Shown: positions 18,542 to 26,924 of the stretch, one piece after another | Numbering within the stretch: the first letter of the stretch is position 1 | Layout: every line of letters begins with the position of its first letter | NCBI GenBank assembly: GCA_052161645.1 | Contig: CP197414.1 | Length of the DNA: 64,000 nucleotides | Reading direction: 5' to 3' (one strand) | Source of the DNA: Laterigemmans sp052161645 | GTDB lineage: Bacteria; Planctomycetota; Planctomycetia; Pirellulales; Pirellulaceae | The notes under the pieces: model-generated | What the model was told of the DNA's origin: nothing | Databases searched by the model: none | What the model saw: the letters and a program-made list of their open reading frames with translations, nothing else | Position numbers and translations under genes: made by a program

Positions 18542-19672
18542 ATGAAAGATCTCAACATCGGCATGATTGGCTATGGATTCATGGGCAAAGCGCACACGAA
18601 TGCCTACTGCCAAGCGCCCCGTTTCTTTCCCTCTGAATATCGCCCGGTCCTCAAAGCGCTCTGCGCACGCAACGCTGAGAAAGCGAAAAGCTTTGCGGAT
18701 AACTGGGGATACGAGTCGATCGAAACCGATTGGCGGGAACTGCTCAAGCGAGACGACATCCATGCCATTGATATTTGCACGCCAAATAACTTGCATAAAG
18801 AAATTGCCGTGGAGGCAGCCAAAGCGGGCAAGATGATCCTCTGCGAAAAACCCTTGGCGATGGATGTGGCCGAAGGGGAAGTAATGTGCCAAGCAGTCGA
18901 GCAAGCCGGTGTGGCCAACATGGTGTGGTACAACTATCGTCGCGCACCCGCAGTCACACTCGCCAAGCAATTAATTGATGAAGGGCGCCTGGGCCGCATC
19001 TTTCACTACCGTGCATTCTTTCTACAAGACTGGACGATCAACGAAGATGTGCCGCAAGGGGGCGCGGCCACTTGGCGACTCGATGCCGAAGCGGCTGGCA
19101 GTGGTGTCACCGGCGACTTGCTGGCCCACTGCATCGATACCGCCATCTGGCTCAACGGTCCAATCCGCGATGTCACCGCCATGACCGAGACGTTCGTAAA
19201 AGAACGCATGCATGCCGAAACCGGCAAGAAAGAACCAGTCAACATCGATGATGCCTGTGCCTTTCTTTGTCACTTTGAAAACGGGTCGCTCGGACTGTTT
19301 GAGTCCACCCGCTATGCGCGAGGCCACAAGGCGCTCGATACTTTTGAAATCAACGGCGAGCATGCCTCGATAGCCTGGGATCTCCACGACCTGCACCGCT
19401 TGCAATACTTCGACTACAACGACGACTCGGTCGTTCGCGGTTGGCGGAATGTTCACGTCTCCGATGGAGACCAACCCTACATGGGCAATTGGTGGGTACC
19501 CGGACTGCAAATCGGTTACGAGCACACCTTCATTCACCAAGTCGCCGATTTCCTCAAAAGCCTAGAAACCGGCGAACCCATGCATCCCTCGTTCCGGGAC
19601 GCCTTGGAAACCCAACGGGTTTGCGATGCGGTCCTGAAGAGTGGTAAGAACCGCAACTGGGAAAACGTCTAG
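18542..19672 (+). CDS. cytoplasmic Gfo/Idh/MocA family oxidoreductase
   Basis: 376 residues without an export signal, unlike the copy at 250-1725. The Rossmann glycine motif GYGFMG is at 10-15, CEKP at 100-103, and a D-x(3)-H segment (GDLLAHCIDTAIW) follows. The whole length fits inositol or sugar dehydrogenases of the family. AAAGGTG lies upstream of the ATG. Last gene of the carbohydrate group; with the cupin and TIM-barrel proteins it suggests an oxidation plus isomerisation route for a sugar or cyclitol. Confidence 0.9.
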   Translation: MKDLNIGMIGYGFMGKAHTNAYCQAPRFFPSEYRPVLKALCARNAEKAKSFADNWGYESIETDWRELLKRDDIHAIDICTPNNLHKEIAVEAAKAGKMILCEKPLAMDVAEGEVMCQAVEQAGVANMVWYNYRRAPAVTLAKQLIDEGRLGRIFHYRAFFLQDWTINEDVPQGGAATWRLDAEAAGSGVTGDLLAHCIDTAIWLNGPIRDVTAMTETFVKERMHAETGKKEPVNIDDACAFLCHFENGSLGLFESTRYARGHKALDTFEINGEHASIAWDLHDLHRLQYFDYNDDSVVRGWRNVHVSDGDQPYMGNWWVPGLQIGYEHTFIHQVADFLKSLETGEPMHPSFRDALETQRVCDAVLKSGKNRNWENV

Positions 19673-20033
19673 CGTTCTGAGACAACTATCTGGCTGACCA
19701 TCAGCCAAACCGATGTAAAAAGGACGCCAAAAGCTGCGTGCATAAGATCTGCGGACATCGTCGTTCACCCCGGGAAGGTCGAGGAAGTGTTGTCAAAAAC
19801 ATCATCCTTGACCGCCGTAATCGGGAGACCACGCTGCGAAAACCAATGGTTTGGCTTCCACCACGCAGTCGCTTGACGATCACGCAACTCGATTCCGTCG
19901 AGTCGTGAACTAACAGCATCGACCCGGCTGAAAGAAAACCTGAGATTTTCCTTTACTGTTCGATTGTATGAGCTAGCGAAACTATTCCGCCCTCACCGCG
20001 CACCACCAATCCGAGGCACAGAATTCTAATCCG
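19673..20033. other. intergenic stretch of 361 bp, two short palindromes
   Basis: No convincing gene. A perfect 6-bp stem with a 3-nt loop (GGCTGACCATCAGCC, 19692-19706) lies 20 bp after the oxidoreductase stop. It may help end transcription, but no T-run follows. A second palindrome ACTCGA-N5-TCGAGT is at 19887-19903. The promoter of the EVE gene should lie in the AT-richer last 100 bp, but I see no clear boxes. Confidence 0.5.
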
Positions 20034-20507
20034 ATGGCGATCAAATACTGGCTCTTCAAGACCGAACCGGGCTCATACTCAATTGATAATCTGGCCAAGG
20101 AGAGTAACCAGACAACCTGCTGGGAGGGAGTCCGCAACTACCAAGCTCGCAATCTGTTACGGGATGAGGTCCAAGAGGGCGACCGGGTACTGTTCTACCA
20201 CAGCGTCAAAAATCCAGCGATTGCTGGCACTGCGACGGTCGTCCGCGCTGCCTATCCCGATCATTTTGCTTGGGAACCGCGGAGCAAGTATTACGATGCC
20301 AAAGGTGATGCGGAGAACCCCCGCTGGTTCATGGTCGATATCAAGCTGGATCAGAAGTTTGAACAGCCATTGCCGTTATCCGAACTGAAAGAGATGGCTC
20401 CGCTACAAAAAATGGAACTGCTGCGAAAAGGAAGTCGGCTCAGCATCCAACCTGTTCGCAAAACAGAGTGGACAGCGATCCTCAAGCGAGCATCGGCGAC
20501 CCCCTAA
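20034..20507 (+). CDS. EVE domain protein (thymocyte nuclear protein 1-like)
   Basis: 157 residues forming one EVE domain, a PUA-like fold thought to bind modified bases in nucleic acid. Typical elements are YWLFKTEPGSYS, CWEGVRNYQARNLL, GDRVLFYHS, GTATVVRAAYPD, and WFMVDIKL near the middle. Length matches the bacterial family. It appears monocistronic. The role in bacteria is unresolved, and no restriction or modification genes are adjacent. Confidence 0.93.
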   Translation: MAIKYWLFKTEPGSYSIDNLAKESNQTTCWEGVRNYQARNLLRDEVQEGDRVLFYHSVKNPAIAGTATVVRAAYPDHFAWEPRSKYYDAKGDAENPRWFMVDIKLDQKFEQPLPLSELKEMAPLQKMELLRKGSRLSIQPVRKTEWTAILKRASATP

Positions 20508-20663
20508 GATCACCCTTCCGAAATCGCTCTTGCTGCCAACCGCCGATACCACTTAGCCTGCGGCACATTTTCCGGCAACGATCAAACGTTCAGTTGCCGC
20601 AAAGTTTTGAGCAGTGGTCTTTTGACATATCCGGGGTGAAACAGAGTGGCACAAGCGAATGGG

Positions 20664-21206
20664 ATGCGGAAACGGGAAATAGCCTACGGCTGGATGAAGC
20701 TAACCTACTGCGCCACCGCCGTGCTGGGTATCATCACCGGCTTTGTGATGCTGCTCGCACCGGCGAAGTTCGCTCGCAAATTTGTCGGCTTTCCATTTAT
20801 GCTGCCCGAGCAGGACCCCATCATTTACGGAGCGCTAGCCAGTATTTGGTTGACCGTTGGTTTTTTGTGCGTGCTGGCCATTCGCGCCCCCCTCAAGTTC
20901 TTGCCAATCCTGGCGCTGCAGTTTGTCTACAAATCATGTTGGTTTCTGTTCATTTTCATCCCGCTGTTCGTGCGGAGCGATTTTCCCAATTGGGGCTGGG
21001 CTTCGGCGATCGGAAATGCAATCTGGATGGCGCTCGATTTGAAAAGCATTCCTTGGTGGTATCTATTCAGCACGGAGATGGAACCGCAATGCCTCAGCGC
21101 TAACGAGCCGAGCGACACCTCCGCGCCTCCAACCTCCAGCTTCGCCAGCTCCTTACCGCTGCCGGCAGGAGAATCCCGCAGCACCGGGGGCATTTTCCGC
21201 AGCTGA
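20664..21206 (+). CDS. hypothetical small integral membrane protein
   Basis: About 180 residues from the ATG (a GTG at 20646 is an alternative start). Four hydrophobic segments are visible: TAVLGIITGFVMLLAP, IYGALASIWLTVGFLCVLAI, ILALQFVYKSCWFLFIFIPLF, and WASAIGNAIWMAL. The tail is Ser/Pro-rich and polar. No family is recognised. The next feature on the strand is tRNA-Leu, 110 bp downstream. Confidence 0.65.
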   Translation: MRKREIAYGWMKLTYCATAVLGIITGFVMLLAPAKFARKFVGFPFMLPEQDPIIYGALASIWLTVGFLCVLAIRAPLKFLPILALQFVYKSCWFLFIFIPLFVRSDFPNWGWASAIGNAIWMALDLKSIPWWYLFSTEMEPQCLSANEPSDTSAPPTSSFASSLPLPAGESRSTGGIFRS

Positions 21207-21316
21207 AACCGGCTTGCAAATTTAAGCTCCCTGAGTGATACTTGGGACGGCTGAGGAAAAACCGTGTGCAAACGCTGGTTTCCCAAGGCCAAGCAGCCTT
21301 CGTGTAACACGACTGC

Positions 21317-21910
<594 letters not shown>

Positions 21911-22993
21911 ATGCAACCAATCGGCCGGAACGAGAAGTGCCCCTGCGGAAGCGGAAAAAAATACAAACAATGCTGCTTAAAGAAAGACGTTAATTTTGTG
22001 GAAGATGAAGCCGGCACAATTCGCCGCTCCATTCCGATGTCAGATGAAGTTGACGAGTTGCTACGGAATCGCATCGACGAATTGCCTGACGAACTGGGAC
22101 GTGAACTGCGTCCGAATGATCTGTTGTTTCCAGGCCACTCGGAACACACCGAGCATTTCATGGTCGAAGCGATGAAAGCGGCAGGCGTCGATCCAGCGAT
22201 GATCCACGCTTTTGAAGAAACCGGATTGTTTGTCTCTGAAGAAAACAGGGACCAGATAAGTGATCAAGACTTTGCCGAGTGGGAAGCCGCGGTTCAAAGC
22301 TATCGAAGTAAACATTCACCGTCTCCATGGAACTTTCCAATCGGAACCGTTGCGCTCTATGGCCCCGACGACAAAACGACGACCAAGATCGTCGCTTCCG
22401 TGATTCAGTCCGAGGACAGCGAACCGATACTGGAGCGTTATGTAGGAATTAATGTCAAAGACGACCCAGCCGTCATCGCGAAAATCACAGCGTTTTTCAA
22501 AGAACACAATGTCACGCGAGTTGCAGCCACCGATGAAAACATGGGTTGCCCACACGAGGAAGGCGAGGACTTTCCCATTGGCGAAGACTGTCCGTTTTGC
22601 CCATTCTGGAAGGGCAAACAGGGTTCCGCTGCCGCAATGCACGACCAAAAGCCAATGCCCGAGGAGGCTCAGATGATGATGCAATTAATGCAGAATATGG
22701 ATCCCGACGGCTTCGAAGAAATCGTGAATCTCATCGAACAATGCGACGAAGAAGACGATTTCGTCAATATGATCATGGTTGGGCGATGCCCGAATTGCGA
22801 TAGCGAATCAACACGAGACTGCGAAGACGATCCCGAAATCGACGATGCGACCATTGGACGCTGTGATGACTGCGGCCACCTTTGGTGCTGCGATTGCAAT
22901 GAGACATTCGAGGAATCGAAGTCCGCCGCCGCTCATAATTGCCCAGCTTGGCAAGAGTTCGACGAAATCGACGATCCAGACGAGCCGTTCTAG
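21911..22993 (+). CDS. SEC-C motif zinc-binding protein, acidic, with C-terminal Cys clusters
   Basis: 360 residues. The first 23 residues are a textbook SEC-C zinc motif (CPCGSGKKYKQCC, Cys10, Cys12, Cys21, Cys22), the module found at the C-terminus of SecA and in many small proteins. The middle is acidic and unrecognised. Near 205-222 lies a CPHEEGEDFPIGEDCPFCPF cluster, and near 285-335 a second Cys-rich part (GRCPNCDS, GRCDDCGHLWCCDC) looks like one or two zinc ribbons. A 360-residue protein with SEC-C at its N-terminus and ribbons at its C-terminus is unusual. Function unknown; soluble and cytoplasmic by composition. Confidence 0.8.
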   Translation: MQPIGRNEKCPCGSGKKYKQCCLKKDVNFVEDEAGTIRRSIPMSDEVDELLRNRIDELPDELGRELRPNDLLFPGHSEHTEHFMVEAMKAAGVDPAMIHAFEETGLFVSEENRDQISDQDFAEWEAAVQSYRSKHSPSPWNFPIGTVALYGPDDKTTTKIVASVIQSEDSEPILERYVGINVKDDPAVIAKITAFFKEHNVTRVAATDENMGCPHEEGEDFPIGEDCPFCPFWKGKQGSAAAMHDQKPMPEEAQMMMQLMQNMDPDGFEEIVNLIEQCDEEDDFVNMIMVGRCPNCDSESTRDCEDDPEIDDATIGRCDDCGHLWCCDCNETFEESKSAAAHNCPAWQEFDEIDDPDEPF

Positions 22994-23407
22994 CGTGGCT
23001 TTTGGGCGAGCTCACGCTGGGAATGTCCCCAGCATACCAGGGTCTACGACTCGGGGTTCAGGCTGAGCGCAAGCGTTACGCACCTACCTCAACAGACCGC
23101 GGGCAAGAAAAGTGCAGGAATACATTTCCCTGCCCACATTTTCGTACCAAATCTTTGAGGGTGTGGGCTCCAGTCAACGCGGTGAGCCCTCGCGGTTGCA
23201 GCTATGATTCCTTCAACAAGAAACGCTTTGCATTAAACCTGGGGAGATGTCCGGTGAACTGGATGCGTGGTGTACGCCGCATCGAATCACCCCCAAACAA
23301 CAATGGGACACCAACAAACAGCCAATCCGACCTCTCCCCAACACCGAACACAAAGCCCGACCCCGGCGAAGCCTTACCAAGCAACACTCACCAAAAGTAG
23401 CCGGGCC
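22994..23407. other. intergenic stretch upstream of the metal transporter operon
   Basis: No gene is supported. A stem GCTGGG/CCCAGC with a 6-nt loop (23016-23033) follows the SEC-C gene, but no T-run follows it. The plus-strand frame ending at 23400 has low-complexity Arg/Pro/Ser composition and no start context. The functional part is the promoter and operator just downstream, listed separately. Confidence 0.4.
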
Positions 23408-23436
23408 TTGGTTTTCCGTTTCCTTGTGGATAGAAT
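23408..23436 (+). promoter_or_regulatory. predicted sigma-70-type promoter of the metal transporter operon
   Basis: TTGGTT at 23408-23413 and TAGAAT at 23431-23436 are separated by 17 bp. This places the transcription start near 23443, about 60 bp before the substrate-binding protein gene and just ahead of a palindrome at 23449. Confidence 0.5.
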
Positions 23437-23448
23437 GGCACTCACATT

Positions 23449-23464
23449 TGTAGCTTGTGCTACA
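23449..23464. promoter_or_regulatory. palindromic operator candidate (TGTAGC-N4-GCTACA)
   Basis: A perfect 6-4-6 inverted repeat starts about 6 bp after the predicted start of transcription of the transporter operon. A repressor here would block promoter clearance. Position and shape suit a DtxR/MntR-type metalloregulator, which fits the regulator modules fused to the two permeases encoded downstream. The link is inference. Confidence 0.5.
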
Positions 23465-23504
23465 TTCTGGGCGTTTCGCCAGGACGAATCAGCGGCCTTA
23501 TTGA

Positions 23505-24524
23505 ATGACGGTAATGGGAAAAACCAGCGGGGGAGTGTGGACTAGTTTGGTAGTGGTGGTGCTGCTCATGGGTGGTTGCGGCCAGGGGGATTCTGGGCAG
23601 CGAGGTCCTGGGCCCCGCTCCGCCACGGCTACCATTCGCGCGGTCACCACGGTGGGGATGGTAGCCGACATCGTTTCAAACGTCGGTGCTTCGCGTGTCG
23701 AAACCATCCAACTGATGGGAGCCGGCGTCGATCCGCACCTTTACACGGCCAAGACCCATGAAGTCCGCATGCTGCAACAAGCCGACGTGATCTTTTACGC
23801 CGGCCTGATGCTCGAAGGCAAAATGGTGGACCGGCTGCTGCAAATCGGTCGCCAACGCCCCGTCTACGCCATCACCGAGGGAATTCCTCAAGATCAATTG
23901 CTGGAACCAGCCGACTTTGCCGGCCACTATGACCCCCACGCTTGGATGGATGTCAGCCTGTGGAGCCAAGGGGTGTCGACAGTCGTCGCAGGGCTAAGCG
24001 AACTGGCTCCCCAGTGGAAGGACGAGTTCACCGCCCGGGGGGCCGCGTATCAACAACGCCTCGAACAGCTCGATCGGTACGCGCGGACGACGCTGGCCAC
24101 GATCCCCGAATCCAATCGGGTCTTGATCACGTCACATGACGCGTTCAACTATTTTGGCCGCGCGTACCAATTGGAGGTGTTGGGAATTCAAGGCCTGTCG
24201 ACGGAGTCGGAAGCCGGCTTACAGCGAATCAACGATCTAGTATCGCTCCTGGTCGAGCGGCAAATTTCGGCGGTGTTTGTGGAGTCGAGCGTTTCCGATA
24301 AAAACATCCGCGCGCTCATTGACGGAGCGTTAGCCCGCGGGCATCAAGTTCGCCAAGGAGGCATTCTCTATTCCGATGCCATGGGCCCGAAAGATACGCC
24401 CGCGGGTAGCTACATCGGCATGATCGAACATAACGTCAATACTGTCACGGCGGCTTTGGGAGGACAAGTTCCCGCGGGAGGATTCGCCAGCTTCCAGGCT
24501 GGTGATGCAGCGGACTCCCAATGA
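23505..24524 (+). CDS. troA: Mn/Zn-type ABC transporter substrate-binding lipoprotein
   Basis: 339 residues of the cluster A-I metal-binding family (TroA/ZnuA/MntC). A lipobox LMGGC with Cys25 suggests a lipid anchor. The four likely metal ligands are His78 (VDPHLY), His145 (YDPHAW), His211 (ITSHDAFNYF) and Asp291 (LYSDAMG), i.e. the HHHD set of TroA rather than the Glu-containing set of PsaA. There is no His-rich loop of the ZnuA kind. It is the first gene of a four-gene operon. Metal could be manganese, zinc or iron; manganese is favoured by the MntR-like modules downstream. Confidence 0.92.
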   Translation: MTVMGKTSGGVWTSLVVVVLLMGGCGQGDSGQRGPGPRSATATIRAVTTVGMVADIVSNVGASRVETIQLMGAGVDPHLYTAKTHEVRMLQQADVIFYAGLMLEGKMVDRLLQIGRQRPVYAITEGIPQDQLLEPADFAGHYDPHAWMDVSLWSQGVSTVVAGLSELAPQWKDEFTARGAAYQQRLEQLDRYARTTLATIPESNRVLITSHDAFNYFGRAYQLEVLGIQGLSTESEAGLQRINDLVSLLVERQISAVFVESSVSDKNIRALIDGALARGHQVRQGGILYSDAMGPKDTPAGSYIGMIEHNVNTVTAALGGQVPAGGFASFQAGDAADSQ

Positions 24525-24570
24525 ATATTCTCACATATTATTGCCTAGCGGATAACGGTTGGTGCCACAC

Positions 24571-25371
24571 ATGATGAACCGAAACAATCTGGGCGGTTCG
24601 CCAGACGCCGACTGTCCATTATCGATTTATGATTTAACGGTGGCTTATCACCGCAAGCCTGTTCTATGGGACATTAGTATCGATTTCCCCGCCGGTCAAT
24701 TGATCGGCGTGGTGGGTCCAAACGGGGCAGGGAAGAGCACTCTAATTAAAGCAGTCATGGACCTGCTGCCGAAGGCATCGGGCGATATCCGCGTCTTTGG
24801 CCAACCATACCGCGCCCAACGTGGCCGCGTCGGCTATGTGCCCCAACGAGAGAGTGTCGATTGGGATTTTCCCGTCAACGCGCTCGATGTCGTCGCCATG
24901 GGATTGTATGGCCAAATCGGCTGGTGCCTGCCGGTCCGTCGTAAACATCGACAATTAGCCGCCGAAGCGTTAGATCGAGTTGGTCTAGCAGATTTCGGCA
25001 AACGCCAGATCAGCCAATTGTCGGGTGGCCAACAACAACGCACGTTCCTGGCTCGCGCGCTGGTCCAGGATGCTGACTTATATCTGATGGATGAACCTTT
25101 CGCTGCGGTCGACGCGGCAACCGAACGAGCCATCATTGAGATTCTCAAGGAGATGAAGCAGCGTGGAAAAACGGTGTTGGTTATTCATCATGACTTGCAA
25201 ACCGTTGCCGACTATTTTGATTACGTGGTGCTGTTAAATATGCGAGTGGTCGCTCATGGCCCAGTCGAAACCACTTTTCATCAGGACAACCTGCAAAAGA
25301 CTTACGGAGGACGTTTGACGCTGTTAGAAGAAGCCACTGAGGCCATGCGTCGACGCGAGAAAACGCTATGA
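24571..25371 (+). CDS. troB: metal ABC transporter ATP-binding protein
   Basis: About 266 residues with all ABC ATPase motifs: Walker A GPNGAGKST, a Q-loop region (VPQRESVDWDFPV) typical of Mn/Zn importers, signature LSGGQQQR, Walker B LYLMDEPF, and the H-loop VIHHD. The start is ATG 24571 or 24574; TTG at 24559 is less likely. Its stop overlaps the ATG of the next gene as ATGA (25368-25371), indicating coupled translation with the first permease. Confidence 0.93.
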   Translation: MMNRNNLGGSPDADCPLSIYDLTVAYHRKPVLWDISIDFPAGQLIGVVGPNGAGKSTLIKAVMDLLPKASGDIRVFGQPYRAQRGRVGYVPQRESVDWDFPVNALDVVAMGLYGQIGWCLPVRRKHRQLAAEALDRVGLADFGKRQISQLSGGQQQRTFLARALVQDADLYLMDEPFAAVDAATERAIIEILKEMKQRGKTVLVIHHDLQTVADYFDYVVLLNMRVVAHGPVETTFHQDNLQKTYGGRLTLLEEATEAMRRREKTL

Positions 25372-26924
25372 GATTGGCTGTCATTGCGATTGCTATCACA
25401 ATTTGCGGCTCGGTGCTCTTGGTGCCTGATACTTGTGCAGGCTCAGAACTCAGCGAGGTGTGTCACCGCTTGACGATTTATCGACCCTCCTCGCTGTGGG
25501 CCCAGGGTCAGGCCATCGGTGGTCGCTCATTAACCGATCGCCGCATCGAATGGCCTTCCTGGGAAACGTGGTGGCGAGTCTTATCGCTGCGCGACTACAA
25601 CACCCGCGTGGTAGTCATTGGCACCACGTTGTTAGGATTTGCGGCGGGCACCATTGGCAGTTTTACCCTCCTGCGACGACGCGCGCTGATGGGCGACGCG
25701 CTCAGCCACGCCACGCTGCCGGGAATCGGCATGGCGTTCATCCTTGCCCCCTTCTTTGGACTGCCGGGCAAATCGTTGCCCGTGCTGTTATTTGGTGCGG
25801 CCGTCACCGGCACGCTGGGGATGTTGGCAATCTTGCTGATCCGCAACCTTACGCGTTTAAAAGAAGACGCCGCTTTGGGGATCGTGTTAAGCGTTTTCTT
25901 TGGCGGCGGCGTGGCGATATTAGGAGTCATCCAACAGATGCCGGCTGGTCATTCGGCCGGGCTCGAAGCATTCATCTACGGCAAAACCGCATCGATGATT
26001 TCCTCGGACGCTTGGTTGATCGCGATCGCCGGCACGCTTTGCCAAATAACATGCGTGCTCTTTTATAAGGAATTAAAGCTCGTTTGTTTCGACGAAAGTT
26101 ATGCCGGCTCTCGAGGTTTTCCAGTGGTTGCTCTGGATTTGTTATTGATGGTTCTGGTGACCATCGTGACGATCATCGGATTGCAAGCGGTGGGCCTGAT
26201 TCTCATGATCGCTTTGTTGGTAATCCCAGCTGCGGCGGCGAGATTTTGGACCGAGCAAATGACATGGATGACGGTATTTGCCGCCTTGATTGGTGGCGGC
26301 AGCTGCTTGGTCGGAGCTGCCATGAGCGCCATTCTGCCCCGCTTGCCCTCGGGCGCCATGATCGTGTTAGTATCCGCCTTTGCGTTTGAAATCAGCATGT
26401 TCTTTGGAGTCTCGCGGGGAGTTCTCATTCGTGGCCATCGACGACGCCGTTTGAATCGCAAGATCGACCACCAGCATTTACTGCGGGGACTTTATGAGCA
26501 TGCCGAGCGAGGCGACGAGCAACATCGCGATCAGCCGATTCCATGGCAAACCGTGTTGTCAATGCGAAGCTGGGGGAAGAATCGACTGACGCGTTGCCTG
26601 CGGCGGGCAGCCAAAGAGGGACTGGTCACGGTCGGGGCTGACCGTTCGCTACTGCTCACCCCGGCCGGTTTTGAGCGTGCGAGCCAGCTGGTCCATGAGC
26701 ACCGCCTCTGGGAAATGTATTTGATCACCCACGCCGATGTGGCACCCTCCAAAGTCGACCGCGACGCGGATGCGATAGAACATGTGCTCGATCGCGAAAT
26801 GATTGAGAAACTCGAAACCTTGTTGATGCGACGGCGAACGGTCGAAGGAGTGCCCGACGATCCACATGGTGCTTTCGCAAACGCCTCCGCGGAAAGTCCC
26901 AATCAAACGGAGCAACGGTCATGA
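25368..26924 (+). CDS. troC: metal ABC permease fused to a DtxR/MntR-like regulatory module
   Basis: 518 residues where a plain ABC-3 permease would have about 290. Residues 1-70 hold a signal-like segment and linker. Residues 80-350 are the multi-pass ABC-3 permease (ALMGDALSHATLPG, DAALGIVLSVFFGGG, VGLILMIALLVIPAA). Residues 360-505 read as a winged helix (WGKNRLTRCLRRAAKEGLV, LLLTPAGFERA) plus the MntR/DtxR dimerisation and metal-binding helix: His445, Asp468, Glu471 and His472 align with MntR His77, Glu99, Glu102, His103. A DDPHG end motif also matches the family. The MntR N-terminal ligands Asp8/Glu11 appear replaced. The stop overlaps the next ATG by 4 bp. A cytosolic metal sensor on the transporter is inferred. 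Confidence 0.9.
   Translation: MRLAVIAIAITICGSVLLVPDTCAGSELSEVCHRLTIYRPSSLWAQGQAIGGRSLTDRRIEWPSWETWWRVLSLRDYNTRVVVIGTTLLGFAAGTIGSFTLLRRRALMGDALSHATLPGIGMAFILAPFFGLPGKSLPVLLFGAAVTGTLGMLAILLIRNLTRLKEDAALGIVLSVFFGGGVAILGVIQQMPAGHSAGLEAFIYGKTASMISSDAWLIAIAGTLCQITCVLFYKELKLVCFDESYAGSRGFPVVALDLLLMVLVTIVTIIGLQAVGLILMIALLVIPAAAARFWTEQMTWMTVFAALIGGGSCLVGAAMSAILPRLPSGAMIVLVSAFAFEISMFFGVSRGVLIRGHRRRRLNRKIDHQHLLRGLYEHAERGDEQHRDQPIPWQTVLSMRSWGKNRLTRCLRRAAKEGLVTVGADRSLLLTPAGFERASQLVHEHRLWEMYLITHADVAPSKVDRDADAIEHVLDREMIEKLETLLMRRRTVEGVPDDPHGAFANASAESPNQTEQRS

Noticed and set aside
22939..23400. 153-codon plus-strand frame after the SEC-C gene
   Set aside because: Starts inside the SEC-C gene in another frame, is Arg/Pro/Ser-rich and has no ribosome-binding site.
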